Source: Oxalobacteraceae bacterium (lineage in GTDB: Bacteria > Pseudomonadota > Gammaproteobacteria > Burkholderiales > Burkholderiaceae_D). From it: DNA of 64,000 bases. The position numbers and the translations under genes were made by a program. A model generated the notes under the pieces. It saw only the letters and a list, made by a program, of their open reading frames with translations. It did not search any database and was not told the origin of the DNA. Below, piece by piece: positions 1 to 10,187 of the stretch. Position 1 is the first letter of the stretch; each line of letters starts with the position of its first letter. The DNA lies in the NCBI GenBank assembly GCA_900299005.1, contig OMID01000060.1, positions 19,790 to 83,789 of the forward strand, written 5' to 3'.

Positions 1-302
1 TCAACTGCGGAATCATTTTTCGTGGTGCCCGAATTGGCCAGCGCAATCGCGTAATACACGTCACGCTTTGCCTGCATCACTTTGACGGCCTCGGCGAGCA
101 TGGCGGCACGGTGTGCATACGTCATTGCCTGTAGCGCGCGTGCGCCCTCGTGGCGGGCGAATGCAAAGGCCTCGGGCAAACCAGCGGCCGCGCCACCGGT
201 CACCGCGAGGGTCTCGCTCGTCACTGGATCGCTGAGCGTATGCACCGGTGTTGATGTCGCTTGCCATTCGCCATTGAGGTAGTTGTTCAGGTAAGGGGTC
301 AT
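1..302 (-). CDS. boxD: 3,4-dehydroadipyl-CoA semialdehyde dehydrogenase (BoxD-like aldehyde dehydrogenase), N-terminal part, runs off the window
   Basis: Reverse strand reads MTPYLNNYLNGEWQATSTPVHTLSDPVTSETLAVTGG...; ALDH-like N-terminus divergent from boxR. Confidence 0.7.
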   Translation of the reverse strand, partial: MTPYLNNYLNGEWQATSTPVHTLSDPVTSETLAVTGGAAAGLPEAFAFARHEGARALQAMTYAHRAAMLAEAVKVMQAKRDVYYAIALANSGTTKNDSAV

Positions 303-433
303 GTCGTTTCCGGGTGGGTGGGTGGACGAGCGTGTGGCGCTGGAACAAACCTGTCAATGACGGGATTTTATGATGGGCTGACGCGTTGGCGATTCTGGGT
401 AATGAATTTATAATGCACAGCCGTTTCAGTGTA

Positions 434-449
434 AGTGCAATATCTTGCG
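434..449. promoter_or_regulatory. Putative BoxR operator half (AGTGCAATATCTTGCG) in the boxD/boxR intergenic region
   Basis: Shares AGTGCAATAT with 1509..1524 upstream of boxC. Confidence 0.4.
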
Positions 450-476
450 TGCGTCAAGGACGCGACCAACCCCCCA

Positions 477-1348
477 TGACCCCGTCATCTGCCGCTACCG
501 ACAAACATCCTTTTCTTGCTGCGCTCGGTGAGCGACTCAAGCTGCTGCGCGCACGTCGCGGCCTGACCCGCAAGGCGCTGGCGCAACTGGCCGACGTCTC
601 GGAACGGCATGTCGCGAATGTCGAGTCCGGGGTTGGAAACGCGTCGATTCAGTTTCTGCGCCAGCTCTGCACAGTGCTCAATTGCTCACTGGCAGAAATG
701 ACGGGCGACGAAACTGCGTCGTCCGCCGACTGGTTGATGATCCGCGAGATTTTACGGGGGCGCAGTGAGGAGGAGTTGGCCAAGGCGCGCACGGTACTGA
801 CTGAACTTTTCAAGTCACACACCAGTGAGGCGGCGCGTCGGCAGCGCATTGCGCTAGTCGGGTTGCGCGGCGCAGGAAAATCCACGCTGGGGCAAAAGCT
901 GGCCACGCGACGCAACGTTCCATTTATCGAGCTCTCTGGCGTCATCGAGAAGCTCGCTGGTTGCAGCATTGCCGAAATTTATGCGCTCTATGGTCAGAAT
1001 GCTTACCGTCGCTATGAGCGGCGCGCGCTGGAAGACACGATTCATCATTACCCCCAGGTCGTCATCGCGACTCCGGGGGGTATCGTGTCCGAACCAGCGA
1101 CATTCACCATGCTGCTCTCGCACTGCACGACTGTTTGGCTCAAAGCCTCCCCAGAGCAGCACATGAGCCGGGTATTGGCGCAGGGTGATCGGCGCCCCAT
1201 GTCCGGGAATCGCGAGGCGATGGATGATCTGAAACGCATTCTCGAAAGCCGAACGCCGTTTTATTCAAAAGCGGAGTTTTCCCTGGATACCTGCGATGTC
1301 AGCCTCGACAGCGCTTTCGAGCATCTTCTCACTTTCTTCGAGGCCTGA
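477..1348 (+). CDS. boxR: BoxR-type regulator: N-terminal HTH (XRE) plus C-terminal shikimate-kinase-like domain
   Basis: ORF 386..1348; HTH 'RRGLTRKALAQLADVSERHVANVESG' and P-loop 'LVGLRGAGKSTLGQKLA'; start chosen at MTPSSAATDK; next to boxCBA. Confidence 0.88.
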
Positions 1349-1508
1349 GCAGCGCGCACTCACTTTGCCCGTATCGTTGACCTTGCGGGCGATCGCGCTG
1401 CTTCGCGGCGCCTATTTTGATAGCCTGTTATGAATCTTCTCGGGATTTATGGCCTGAGTTTCGCTCCCTGGCACGTGGTAGGTGGGCGGGTGTTGACGCT
1501 GACCAGAT

Positions 1509-1556
1509 AGTGCAATATAGTGCCGGATAACCATGATAAATGCAGCATATTGCAAA
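1509..1556. promoter_or_regulatory. Putative BoxR operator upstream of boxC: AGTGCAATATAGTGC plus inverted GCATATTGCAAAC
   Basis: TGCAATAT occurs in both orientations; same word in the boxR promoter region. Confidence 0.45.
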
Positions 1557-1566
1557 CTATCGACCC

Positions 1567-3225
1567 ATGAGCACAGCCTTCGTCGTCAATTACCAAACGT
1601 CACCGGACCAGTACCGCCACTGGTCGCTGGAGGTTCATGGGCCAATCGCCACGCTCACCCTGAAGGTCGACGAGGATGGCGGACTCCGAGAGGGATACAA
1701 GCTCAAACTCAATTCTTATGACCTCGGAGTCGATATTGAGCTCCATGATGCGGTTCAGCGGCTCCGTTTCGAATATCCCAACGTGCATGCGGTCGTGATC
1801 ACGGGTGGTCGCGACCGTATTTTTTGCTCGGGTGCGAACATCTTCATGCTCGGCATGTCCTCGCATGCCTGGAAGGTCAACTTCTGCAAATTCACCAATG
1901 AGACGCGCAATGGACTGGAAGACGCCAGTCAGCACTCGGGGCTGAAATTCATCGCTGCCGTCAATGGCGCGTGCGCAGGCGGTGGTTATGAGCTTGCAGC
2001 GGCATGCGACGAGATTATTCTGGTGGATGACCGCTCCTCTGCCGTTAGCCTGCCTGAGGTGCCGCTGCTAGGCGTGCTGCCAGGCACCGGTGGTCTCACC
2101 CGACTGACCGATAAGCGCAAGGTTCGTCATGATCACGCAGATATTTTCTGCACCACTCCCGAGGGTGTGCGTGGGCAAAAGGCAAAAGACTGGAAACTGG
2201 TGGACGAGATCGTCAAACCAGCGGCATTCGCAGACACAGTTCGCGCGCGCGCGCTGACATTGGCATCGCTGAGCGATCGCCCCGAGCATGGCAAGGGGGT
2301 AAAGCTCACCCCGCTGTCACGCTACTTTTCCGATGAGGGTGTGAATTACGAATTTGTCGGCGTGACGATTGATCGCTCGGCACGCACGGCCACTTTCACG
2401 GTCAAAGCGCCTGCTAACGATCAGCCTACCGATGTCAGCGGTATCGAAGCAGCGGGCGTGCACTGGTGGCCGTTACAGATGGCACGTGAGCTCGATGACG
2501 CCATCCTGCATTTGCGCACCAACGAGCTCGATTTAGGGACCTGGTTGCTCAAAACCGAGGGTGATGCAGCCAAGGTGCTGGCCTGCGATGCGGTGCTGGT
2601 AGCTCAGCAGTCCCATTGGCTGGTGCGCGAAACCATCGGGCTGTTACGCCGCACGCTTGCGCGTCTGGATGTGTCCTCACGAAGCTTGTTCGCGCTGGTG
2701 GATGAGGGTACCTGTTTTGCTGGCACGCTGGCCGAACTGGTTCTCGCTGCCGATCGCAGCTACATGCTCGCGCTTCCCGATGCCCCCGATGCTGCGCCAC
2801 GCCTGACGCTCTCCGAGATGAATTTTGGATTGCTCCCCATGATCACCGGGCAGTCGCGACTCTCGCGCCGTTTCTACGACGATGCATCGATTTTGTCTGC
2901 CGTGCGTGCCCGGCTTGGTCAGCCGCTGGATGCGGAGGCAGCCATGGCGCTTGGGCTGATCACCGCCAACCCCGATGACATCGATTGGGCAGATGAAATT
3001 CGGCTGGCACTCGAAGAACGCGCAAGCATGTCGCCCGATGCACTGACGGGCATGGAAGCTAATCTTCGTTTCAATGGCAAGGAAACCATGACGACCCGTG
3101 TCTTCGGTCGTTTGTCTGCCTGGCAGAACTGGATATTCAACCGACCGAACGCAGTGGGCGAGGCCGGCGCGCTGAAAGTGTACGGCAGCGGCAGCAAGGC
3201 AAAATTTGATTTTGATCGTGTATAG
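1567..3225 (+). CDS. boxC: 2,3-epoxybenzoyl-CoA dihydrolase (BoxC, crotonase superfamily)
   Basis: ORF 1540..3225 (561 aa); crotonase-like 'CSGANIFMLG', 'AAVNGACAGGGYELAAACDEI'; internal ATG at 1567 preferred because putative operator sequence overlaps the 1540 start. Confidence 0.92.
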   Translation: MSTAFVVNYQTSPDQYRHWSLEVHGPIATLTLKVDEDGGLREGYKLKLNSYDLGVDIELHDAVQRLRFEYPNVHAVVITGGRDRIFCSGANIFMLGMSSHAWKVNFCKFTNETRNGLEDASQHSGLKFIAAVNGACAGGGYELAAACDEIILVDDRSSAVSLPEVPLLGVLPGTGGLTRLTDKRKVRHDHADIFCTTPEGVRGQKAKDWKLVDEIVKPAAFADTVRARALTLASLSDRPEHGKGVKLTPLSRYFSDEGVNYEFVGVTIDRSARTATFTVKAPANDQPTDVSGIEAAGVHWWPLQMARELDDAILHLRTNELDLGTWLLKTEGDAAKVLACDAVLVAQQSHWLVRETIGLLRRTLARLDVSSRSLFALVDEGTCFAGTLAELVLAADRSYMLALPDAPDAAPRLTLSEMNFGLLPMITGQSRLSRRFYDDASILSAVRARLGQPLDAEAAMALGLITANPDDIDWADEIRLALEERASMSPDALTGMEANLRFNGKETMTTRVFGRLSAWQNWIFNRPNAVGEAGALKVYGSGSKAKFDFDRV

Positions 3226-3287
3226 ACAACCGAACAGGCAGTTTACGTAGCCCGTGAGCGGGTGACTGATTTTCAGGAGAAGGCTTG

Positions 3288-4715
3288 ATGAGTTCCATTG
3301 ATTACAGCGAAAAAATCCCGAACAACGTCAATTTGTCGGAAGACAGAGCCCTGCAGCGCGCACTGGAACACTGGCAGCCGAACTACCTGCAATGGTGGCA
3401 GGACATGGGGCCGGACGGCTCGCAGAATTTTGATGTCTATCTGCGTACCGCCATCAGCACCACGCCAGAGGGTTGGGCGCACTTCGGCCATGTGAAGATG
3501 CCGGACTACCGCTGGGGGATTTTCCTGGCGGCCCAGGAAGAAGGTCGCCAAGTCAATTTTGGTGAGCACAAGGGCGAAGCGGCCTGGCAGGATGTCCCGG
3601 GCGAGCATCGCGCCAATCTGCGTCGCATCATTGTCACCCAGGGTGACACCGAGCCCGCCTCAGTGGAACAGCAGCGTCATCTCGGTCTCACCGCGCCATC
3701 GCAATATGATCTGCGCAATCTTTTCCAGATTAATGTGGAGGAGGGGCGTCATCTGTGGGCCATGGTGTACCTGCTGCACAAATATTTCGGGCGCGATGGT
3801 CGTGAGGAAGCCGAGGCCATGCTGCATCGTCACTCCGGCTCGCAGGACAATCCGCGCATTCTTGAAGCCTTCAATGAAGAGACACCAGACTGGCTTGCGT
3901 TCTACATGTTTACTTACTTCACCGACCGTGATGGCAAATTTCAGCTGTGCGCGCTGGCGGAGTCCGGCTTTGATCCGCTCTCGCGCACCTGCCGCTTCAT
4001 GCTGACCGAGGAAGCACATCACATGTTCGTCGGTGAGTCTGGCGTGTCACGCACGATTCAGCGCACTGCCGAGATCATGAAGCAGCACGGCATTGAAGAT
4101 CCGGAGCAGGTACGCCAGCATGGCGTCATCGATTTGCAGACGATACAGCGCTATCTGAATTTTCATTTCAGTGTCACGATCGACCTGTTTGGCGCCGATC
4201 AGTCATCGAATGCCGCCACCTTCTACAGCGCGGGTCTGAAGGGGCGCTACGAAGAAACAAAACGCGCGGACGATCATGCACTCAAGGGCGATCATTACAA
4301 GATCCTGGAAGTCAAAGATGGCAAGCTCGTAGAAAAAGAAGTACCCATGCTCAACGCGCTCAATGAAGTGCTGCGCGATGATTACATCAAGGATTCCATT
4401 GCCGGCATCAACCGCTGGAACAAGGTGCTCGAAAAGGCGGGCCTTTCCTTCCGTTTGCAAGCCCCGCACAAGGCGTTCAATCGTCATATTGGTTCTTTTG
4501 CCGGTATGCGTGTCTCTCCTGATGGGCGCATGATCTCGGAGACCGAGTGGCAGGGCAAGGTTCGCAACTGGCTCCCCAGTGAGGAAGATCGTGCCTATGT
4601 CGCGTCGCTGATGGGGCGCGTGGTCGAACCGGGCAAGATGGCAAACTGGATAGCGCCACCGGCCATCGGCATCAATCGACAGTCGGTCGATTTCGAGTAC
4701 GTGCGATTTAACTGA
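3288..4715 (+). CDS. boxB: Benzoyl-CoA 2,3-epoxidase oxygenase component (BoxB)
   Basis: 475 aa ORF; di-iron oxygenase-like '[20 protein letters not shown]', '[14 protein letters not shown]'; box gene order. Confidence 0.93.
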   Translation: MSSIDYSEKIPNNVNLSEDRALQRALEHWQPNYLQWWQDMGPDGSQNFDVYLRTAISTTPEGWAHFGHVKMPDYRWGIFLAAQEEGRQVNFGEHKGEAAWQDVPGEHRANLRRIIVTQGDTEPASVEQQRHLGLTAPSQYDLRNLFQINVEEGRHLWAMVYLLHKYFGRDGREEAEAMLHRHSGSQDNPRILEAFNEETPDWLAFYMFTYFTDRDGKFQLCALAESGFDPLSRTCRFMLTEEAHHMFVGESGVSRTIQRTAEIMKQHGIEDPEQVRQHGVIDLQTIQRYLNFHFSVTIDLFGADQSSNAATFYSAGLKGRYEETKRADDHALKGDHYKILEVKDGKLVEKEVPMLNALNEVLRDDYIKDSIAGINRWNKVLEKAGLSFRLQAPHKAFNRHIGSFAGMRVSPDGRMISETEWQGKVRNWLPSEEDRAYVASLMGRVVEPGKMANWIAPPAIGINRQSVDFEYVRFN

Positions 4716-4728
4716 GCGGACGCGGCTG

Positions 4729-5952
4729 ATGAGTGCGATGGAAACCGAGGTGCTCATCCGTCAGCACCTGATTGACCCCGAGGTCTGCATCCGTTGCAAT
4801 ACGTGCGAGGAGACCTGCCCCATCAATGCGATCACCCACGATGATCGCAACTATGTCGTTGATCCCGCAGTCTGTAATGGCTGCAACGCTTGTCTGCCAC
4901 CGTGTCCTACGGGCTCCATCGACCATTGGCGCACGGTACCGAAACACAATGCGTACTCCGTCGAAGCTCAACTCGGGTGGGATGAGTTGCCCCCCGAGCA
5001 GGAGCTCGCTGGCGAGACGATGGCGGTCGTTGCAAGCGCGTCTTCGCAGCAGCTCAATGCAGCGGTGTCTGCCACATCGCCCATGGCGCCGCATTCTGCA
5101 GAGAAGCCCCAGGTACACTGCTTTGACACGCGTAACCCCGTGACGGCGACGGTAGCCGGCAACTACCGGCTCACTGCTGAGGACGCCGAGAGCGACATAC
5201 GGCATATCGTGCTCGATTTCGGTAATCATCGTTTCCCGGTGCTGGAGGGGCAATCGGTTGGCATCATTCCTCCCGGTGTGGACGCGGCCGGCAAGCCGCA
5301 TTATCTGCGCATGTACTCCATTGCCAGTCCTCGCGATGGCGAACGCCCTGGCTACAACAACCTGGCGTTGACAGTCAAGCGAGTAGTGGGCGAGCAGGAT
5401 GGCACAGTGATTCGGGGTGTCGCGTCGAACTATCTGTGCGATCTGAGAAAAGGCGATCGTGTCCAGGTCACGGGACCGTACGGCGACCGTTTCCTGATGC
5501 CCAACCACCCCGGATCGAATCTCCTGATGATCTGCACCGGCACCGGCGCTGCGCCGATGCGCGCAATGACAGAGTACCGGCGACGCTTGCAAGCGCAAGG
5601 CAGGGCGGTCGAGGGCCAGCTGATGCTGTTCTTTGGTGCTCGCATGCCTGACGAGCTGCCTTACTTCGGCCCCTTGCTCAAGCTGCCGCCAAGCCTGATT
5701 ACCAAACACTTTGCCTTCTCTCGCCTGCCCGGCGAGCCTCGCTGCTATGTGCAGGACAAGCTGCGCGAGCATGCTTCCGCGGTGGCCGAGCTGCTGACGT
5801 CAGACACCTTTATCTACATTTGCGGCCTTAAAGGTATGGAAGCCGGCGTCATGGAGGCACTGCACGATGTCTGCGCAAAGACAGGCATGAACTGGGAGGC
5901 ACTGCATCAGACGATGGTCAACGAAGGCCGCTTCCATGTAGAGACGTATTGA
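4729..5952 (+). CDS. boxA: Benzoyl-CoA 2,3-epoxidase reductase component (BoxA)
   Basis: N-terminal ferredoxin motifs '[12 protein letters not shown]' and '[12 protein letters not shown]' followed by an FNR-like domain. Confidence 0.93.
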   Translation: MSAMETEVLIRQHLIDPEVCIRCNTCEETCPINAITHDDRNYVVDPAVCNGCNACLPPCPTGSIDHWRTVPKHNAYSVEAQLGWDELPPEQELAGETMAVVASASSQQLNAAVSATSPMAPHSAEKPQVHCFDTRNPVTATVAGNYRLTAEDAESDIRHIVLDFGNHRFPVLEGQSVGIIPPGVDAAGKPHYLRMYSIASPRDGERPGYNNLALTVKRVVGEQDGTVIRGVASNYLCDLRKGDRVQVTGPYGDRFLMPNHPGSNLLMICTGTGAAPMRAMTEYRRRLQAQGRAVEGQLMLFFGARMPDELPYFGPLLKLPPSLITKHFAFSRLPGEPRCYVQDKLREHASAVAELLTSDTFIYICGLKGMEAGVMEALHDVCAKTGMNWEALHQTMVNEGRFHVETY

Positions 5953-6177
5953 GCAGGGGTCGAGCCGAGCGAGCGGGATTGACTTGCGCATGCACCGGCC
6001 GCGTCCCCCAGATCCCCCGAATCCCCCCAATCGCTGAAATTCCCCGAATAAGCTGACGGCGAGCCGCCCCTGGCTTTACCCACAGGTTTCACTGGGTTTT
6101 AGCGCCCGACCGGTCGTTTAGGATTTACTATCGCGTGACCTGCTACCGAAATAAGATGAGAATCAGACGGCTAGCGA

Positions 6178-6307
6178 GGGAAGCGCTTCATTAAACACCG
6201 CAAGCATCCTCCTTTGGGAAATAGCGGCAGGCCTTTGTTTTGGCAGGCTCCCGCATCGCACCGCGATGCTGGCTCGCCATAGCATGCGGTGTGTTGAGCG
6301 TCTTCCC
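6178..6307. repeat. Dispersed repeat family 1, copy 1
   Basis: GGGAAGCGCTTCATTAA...TGGCAGGCTCCCGCATCGCACCGCGATGCTGGCTCGCCAT...GTCTTCCC; resembles 34951..35084 and 43138..43270. Confidence 0.6.
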
Positions 6308-6360
6308 AAATAAAAATAAAACAAATAAAACAAATAAAAATAAAAAATGGGCGGGGGACG

Positions 6361-8499
6361 ATGACGAAGACCTTGGTTTGCTGGCGCCGTGCCATCACGG
6401 GCCTGCTGTTGGTGGCAAGTGCTGTGGGTCATGCAGTCACGCTGAAAAAAGCCGATGTTGATCAGTACCTGTCGAAGCAGTACCTGGTCGGCGACATTAA
6501 CCCGAATGTTCCGGTCTGGCCCTTGTTCGAACGTCAGCCCACGACAGAGAATGAAAAACCCCAGCTGATCGGCTATGCGTTCGAGTCTGTTGATTTCGAG
6601 CCAGTGCGCGGCTATGGCGGCAAGCCGATTAATATTCTCGTGGCGATAGACACCCAGGGCAATTTCCTCTTGTCCAGGTTGCTCGAGCATCGCGAGCCCC
6701 TGTTTCGGTCCGAGGTGGGCATTGCCAAACTGACGGAATTCGCTTCCCAATATGTGGGCATCACCGTCAGGCATGAGACACATTTGCAGGGCTTTCGTGC
6801 GAAGACATCGCATGATGACAAGCGTGCCTACTTGCATGGCGTGCAGGCGGGCACGGTGTCGGCCAAGGCAATCGACCGCACCATTTTGCAATCGGCAGCC
6901 TCGGTCGCGCTCGCCCATGAGGAGGCTGCCCGAGCAGGAACGATCATCGGCGAGGGCGATGCGGTTACCCTCACCAAGGGTAATTTACGAAACGTCGAGG
7001 TCAAGCCGCTGACATGGGATCAGCTCCTCTCGCGCCGCATGGTCGAGCCAATGTCACTGACGCGCAGACAGATCGAAAAAGCATTTGCCGGTACCCGTGC
7101 CGCTGGCGCAGACAAGCTGGCCGCTACCCAACCCGACGAGGTAGCCTTGCAATTCCATGTCGCGCTGGCCAGCATTCCCCAGATCGGGCGCAATGTGCTG
7201 GGCGAGGAGGGATGGCGGCTGCTGGTGGCCAACATGCGCGATAGTCAGGCCCTGGTGATCAGCGAAAGCGGGCCCTTGTACAAGATGATGTACGAGAGCC
7301 AGCGCATCGTGGACGATCAGCCCTTCGTGCTAAAACAAGATGGCAAGGTCGTATCACTGCGCGCCATCGCCTACGATAAAGATCTCGTCGTGCCGGGCTA
7401 CCCGACGACGACGCGGGTCCATGTGCTGATTGTTGACAGCGCAACGCCACTGGATCCTTCAAGGCCCTTCGATCTTGCTCTGCGATTCGGTCGTCGTTAC
7501 GGGTCATTCGCGCATCAGGTTGCGTACACGGAGTTTGCCATGCCCTATGAGTTCTATGGCTGGCGAAGGACATTATCGCGATGGATGGACGCCGACTGGG
7601 TCGATGCGTGGAGCAAGCGCAGTGCCGAGATTGCGGTGCTGCTGGCAGGACTGATCGTGCTCAGTGTTGCGCTGGTTCGCCAACGCGTGACTGCGCACAG
7701 CGCACGACGGCTGAAGATCTTCCGCATTGCCTATTTGCTGTTCACGCTGGGCTTTATCGGCTGGTTCGCGCAGGGGCAATTAAGTATCGTGAACATCACC
7801 GCCTCCCTGGAGGCACTCTCGACAGGCAATGACCTCAGTTTCCTGCTGGCTGATCCGATGACGGTGATCCTCTGGATCTTTGTGGGTATGACCTTGCTCG
7901 TGTGGGGGCGCGGCACCTTTTGTGGCTGGCTGTGTCCCTTCGGGGCATTCCAGGAGCTTGTCAGCCTGATCGTGCGGCGCATCGGAATAAGGCCGCGCCG
8001 CCTGCGCGGGGCATGGGACCGCTCTCTCAAATGGATCAAATACCTGGTGCTGGGGGCAGTGCTTGCGACGATCTGGCTGGCGCCAACTTCCACCGAGCTG
8101 GTGGTCGAGGTCGAACCCTTCAAGACAGCTATCAGCCTGTATTTCGTCCGAGATTGGCCCTATGTCGTCTGGGCGGTCGGTCTCTTGGCGCTGAGTGTCT
8201 TCGTCTATCGCGGATATTGCCGGTATATTTGCCCACTGGGCGCCGCGCTTGCGGCCCTGAATCCGCTGCGTCGCTGGGGCTGGATTGCGCGCCGAGATGC
8301 CTGCGGCAAGCCGTGCCAGACTTGCCGTCATCGCTGCGAGTATCAATCGATCGCGCCGTCCGGCAAAGTGAGCTACAGCGAATGCTTTCAGTGCCTCGAT
8401 TGTGTCGCGATTTATCGCGACGACACCCAATGCCTGCCCCTGATCCAGGAGCGTAAGCGCAAGGTCATCCACCTTTACGAAGAAAGGGCTGCGGCATGA
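6361..8499 (+). CDS. NosR/NirI-like membrane polyferredoxin with periplasmic FMN-binding domain (copy 1)
   Basis: 712 aa; signal-like N-terminus, multiple TM segments, 'FCGWLCPFGAFQEL', 'CRYICPLGAALA', C-terminal Cys-rich Fe-S motifs. Confidence 0.85.
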   Translation: MTKTLVCWRRAITGLLLVASAVGHAVTLKKADVDQYLSKQYLVGDINPNVPVWPLFERQPTTENEKPQLIGYAFESVDFEPVRGYGGKPINILVAIDTQGNFLLSRLLEHREPLFRSEVGIAKLTEFASQYVGITVRHETHLQGFRAKTSHDDKRAYLHGVQAGTVSAKAIDRTILQSAASVALAHEEAARAGTIIGEGDAVTLTKGNLRNVEVKPLTWDQLLSRRMVEPMSLTRRQIEKAFAGTRAAGADKLAATQPDEVALQFHVALASIPQIGRNVLGEEGWRLLVANMRDSQALVISESGPLYKMMYESQRIVDDQPFVLKQDGKVVSLRAIAYDKDLVVPGYPTTTRVHVLIVDSATPLDPSRPFDLALRFGRRYGSFAHQVAYTEFAMPYEFYGWRRTLSRWMDADWVDAWSKRSAEIAVLLAGLIVLSVALVRQRVTAHSARRLKIFRIAYLLFTLGFIGWFAQGQLSIVNITASLEALSTGNDLSFLLADPMTVILWIFVGMTLLVWGRGTFCGWLCPFGAFQELVSLIVRRIGIRPRRLRGAWDRSLKWIKYLVLGAVLATIWLAPTSTELVVEVEPFKTAISLYFVRDWPYVVWAVGLLALSVFVYRGYCRYICPLGAALAALNPLRRWGWIARRDACGKPCQTCRHRCEYQSIAPSGKVSYSECFQCLDCVAIYRDDTQCLPLIQERKRKVIHLYEERAAA

Positions 8500-9500
8500 A
8501 TCCGACTCGACGACAGTATCTCCGACTGGGCATGGGGCTGGGATTTCTGGCCGCCTGCCCCACGTTGTCGGTCGCGGCCGATGCGTCCGAGCGTGACCTG
8601 GCGGCCCGACTTAGCTGGCGCGAGCGCTCGCTCCTGGGCTTTGGCACTACGCTCTGGCTGCGCGCTGGTGACCTGAGTGCGGACAAGGCCGAGGCCGCGC
8701 TAGACAAGTCCGTGCAACTGCTTCGTCAGACCGAATCTCAGATGAGTCTGTTTGATGAGCACAGTGAGATCAGCCGTTTGAATCGCGCAAGTGAACTGCG
8801 CAAACCCTCGCGTGAGCTGCTGCAGGTCATCGCGCTGTCGTCGACGATTTCCTCGGCCAGCCACGGGACTTTCGACATCACAATGCAGCCGTTGTGGACT
8901 GTGTGGGCGCGCGCGCAGGCCGAGTCGCGCCTGCCAACCCAGCGCGAGCTTCAGGCCGCGCGAGCTCGCGTGAACTGGCAGGTGCTCAAACATGCCACGA
9001 ATTCTCTTGTGTTACCCAAGGGGATGTCGCTTTCTCTGAATGGCATTGCACAGGGGTTTGCTGCCGATGCACTGCGTACGCAGATGCAGGCCATGGGCAT
9101 CCGGCATGCGATGCTCGATACGGGCGAGACCGCCGTGTTGGGTGAGGCGCCCGGAGGGGTGCCGTGGCGTTTCGGCATCGAAGATGTACATCGGCCAGAC
9201 TCTGCACCAGTGCAGGCGGCAACTGTGCCTGATGGCTATGCGATAGCAACCTCCTCCGATGCGCATACCACCTTCACCGAGGATCGCGTGCACCATCACA
9301 TTCTCGATCCACGCACGGGTGATTCACCTGGCTGGTGGTCTTCCGTCACGGTGATGGCCAAAAGTGCGGCGCTCGCTGATGGTCTGACCAAGGTATTTTT
9401 CATGTTGCCTCCGTCGCAGGTGCAGCAGGCCGCCAAGCGCTGGGGTGTGGCAGTGATCTTGCAGGACAAGCAGGGCCGATGGCGTCGGTTTGCCGCCTGA
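8496..9500 (+). CDS. apbE: FAD:protein FMN transferase (ApbE family)
   Basis: 'LSLNGIAQGFAADALR', 'TGETAVLGEAPGGVPWRFGIEDV', 'HHILDPRTGDSP'; ATGA overlap with the upstream gene. Confidence 0.88.
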   Translation: MNPTRRQYLRLGMGLGFLAACPTLSVAADASERDLAARLSWRERSLLGFGTTLWLRAGDLSADKAEAALDKSVQLLRQTESQMSLFDEHSEISRLNRASELRKPSRELLQVIALSSTISSASHGTFDITMQPLWTVWARAQAESRLPTQRELQAARARVNWQVLKHATNSLVLPKGMSLSLNGIAQGFAADALRTQMQAMGIRHAMLDTGETAVLGEAPGGVPWRFGIEDVHRPDSAPVQAATVPDGYAIATSSDAHTTFTEDRVHHHILDPRTGDSPGWWSSVTVMAKSAALADGLTKVFFMLPPSQVQQAAKRWGVAVILQDKQGRWRRFAA

Positions 9501-9618
9501 ACTGCGGCCCACTGCCGACTGCCACGGGGCAGCCCGTGGGGGATGCGCTGTCGTTTCTGATCCGTCCGAAGACTGATTCGGCGAGCGCTGATTCAGCACC
9601 GAGTGCGCAGGGGAGTTC

Positions 9619-10023
9619 GTGATGAAGGCCGTTGTGCTTTCTCTCGCGCTTTGCTTAACCGGTCTCGTGACAACGACCGCGCACGCCGCATGGAAATTAA
9701 TCGACTTCACAGATGAAGCGGCGTTCTATATCGATGATTTCTTCGAGCCCGGGCCTCAGCCCCGGATCTGGGAATTGGTCGACTACCGTGTTCCCAATGA
9801 GTTCGGCAGCCAGTCGGCCAGGATATTGTGGGAGGTGGATTGCACGCGCAGCGTCGTGCGCACGCTGAGTTTCAGTTCACATCCTCATCGCATGGGTATC
9901 GGCGAACCCATCAGCATCGACAACCGGGTCGGTGAGTGGGCGCTGCCACCGGAATACTCGCCTCAGGAGGCGGTGTTCATCCTCGCCTGCGGCTTCGAAC
10001 CTGCTGCCGGCCCCAAGACCTGA
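9619..10023 (+). CDS. Exported protein of unknown function (possibly surface-adhesin E-like)
   Basis: Signal peptide MKAVVLSLALCLTGLVTTTAHA; small beta-rich domain. Confidence 0.6.
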   Translation: MMKAVVLSLALCLTGLVTTTAHAAWKLIDFTDEAAFYIDDFFEPGPQPRIWELVDYRVPNEFGSQSARILWEVDCTRSVVRTLSFSSHPHRMGIGEPISIDNRVGEWALPPEYSPQEAVFILACGFEPAAGPKT

Positions 10024-10035
10024 GCATGGGCTGAC

Positions 10036-10058
10036 TTATCGATTTAGTAAATCGATAA
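10036..10058. promoter_or_regulatory. Perfect 11-bp-arm inverted repeat TTATCGATTTA-G-TAAATCGATAA followed by a T-run
   Basis: Exact palindrome with a 1-nt centre, 13 nt after a stop codon. Confidence 0.6.
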
Positions 10059-10187
10059 AATTTTTCATCATGACTGGCCAGTCGCTGCGCACTTCTGTCC
10101 GCTTTTTGCGCATTTACCAGATAGAATGCCCGGTCGAGAAAATCTATAACAAAAATAAACGCCCGGCCATGGCGTAGGGGAGCCTGT

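Noticed and set aside
4708-5772. 354-aa antisense ORF over boxA
   Set aside because: Opposite a clear boxA; no RBS or domain support
6306-6348. Phase-variable simple repeat
   Set aside because: Units are imperfect (AAATAAAA/AAAACAAAT), so slippage-type switching is not supported; reported only as a low-complexity leader
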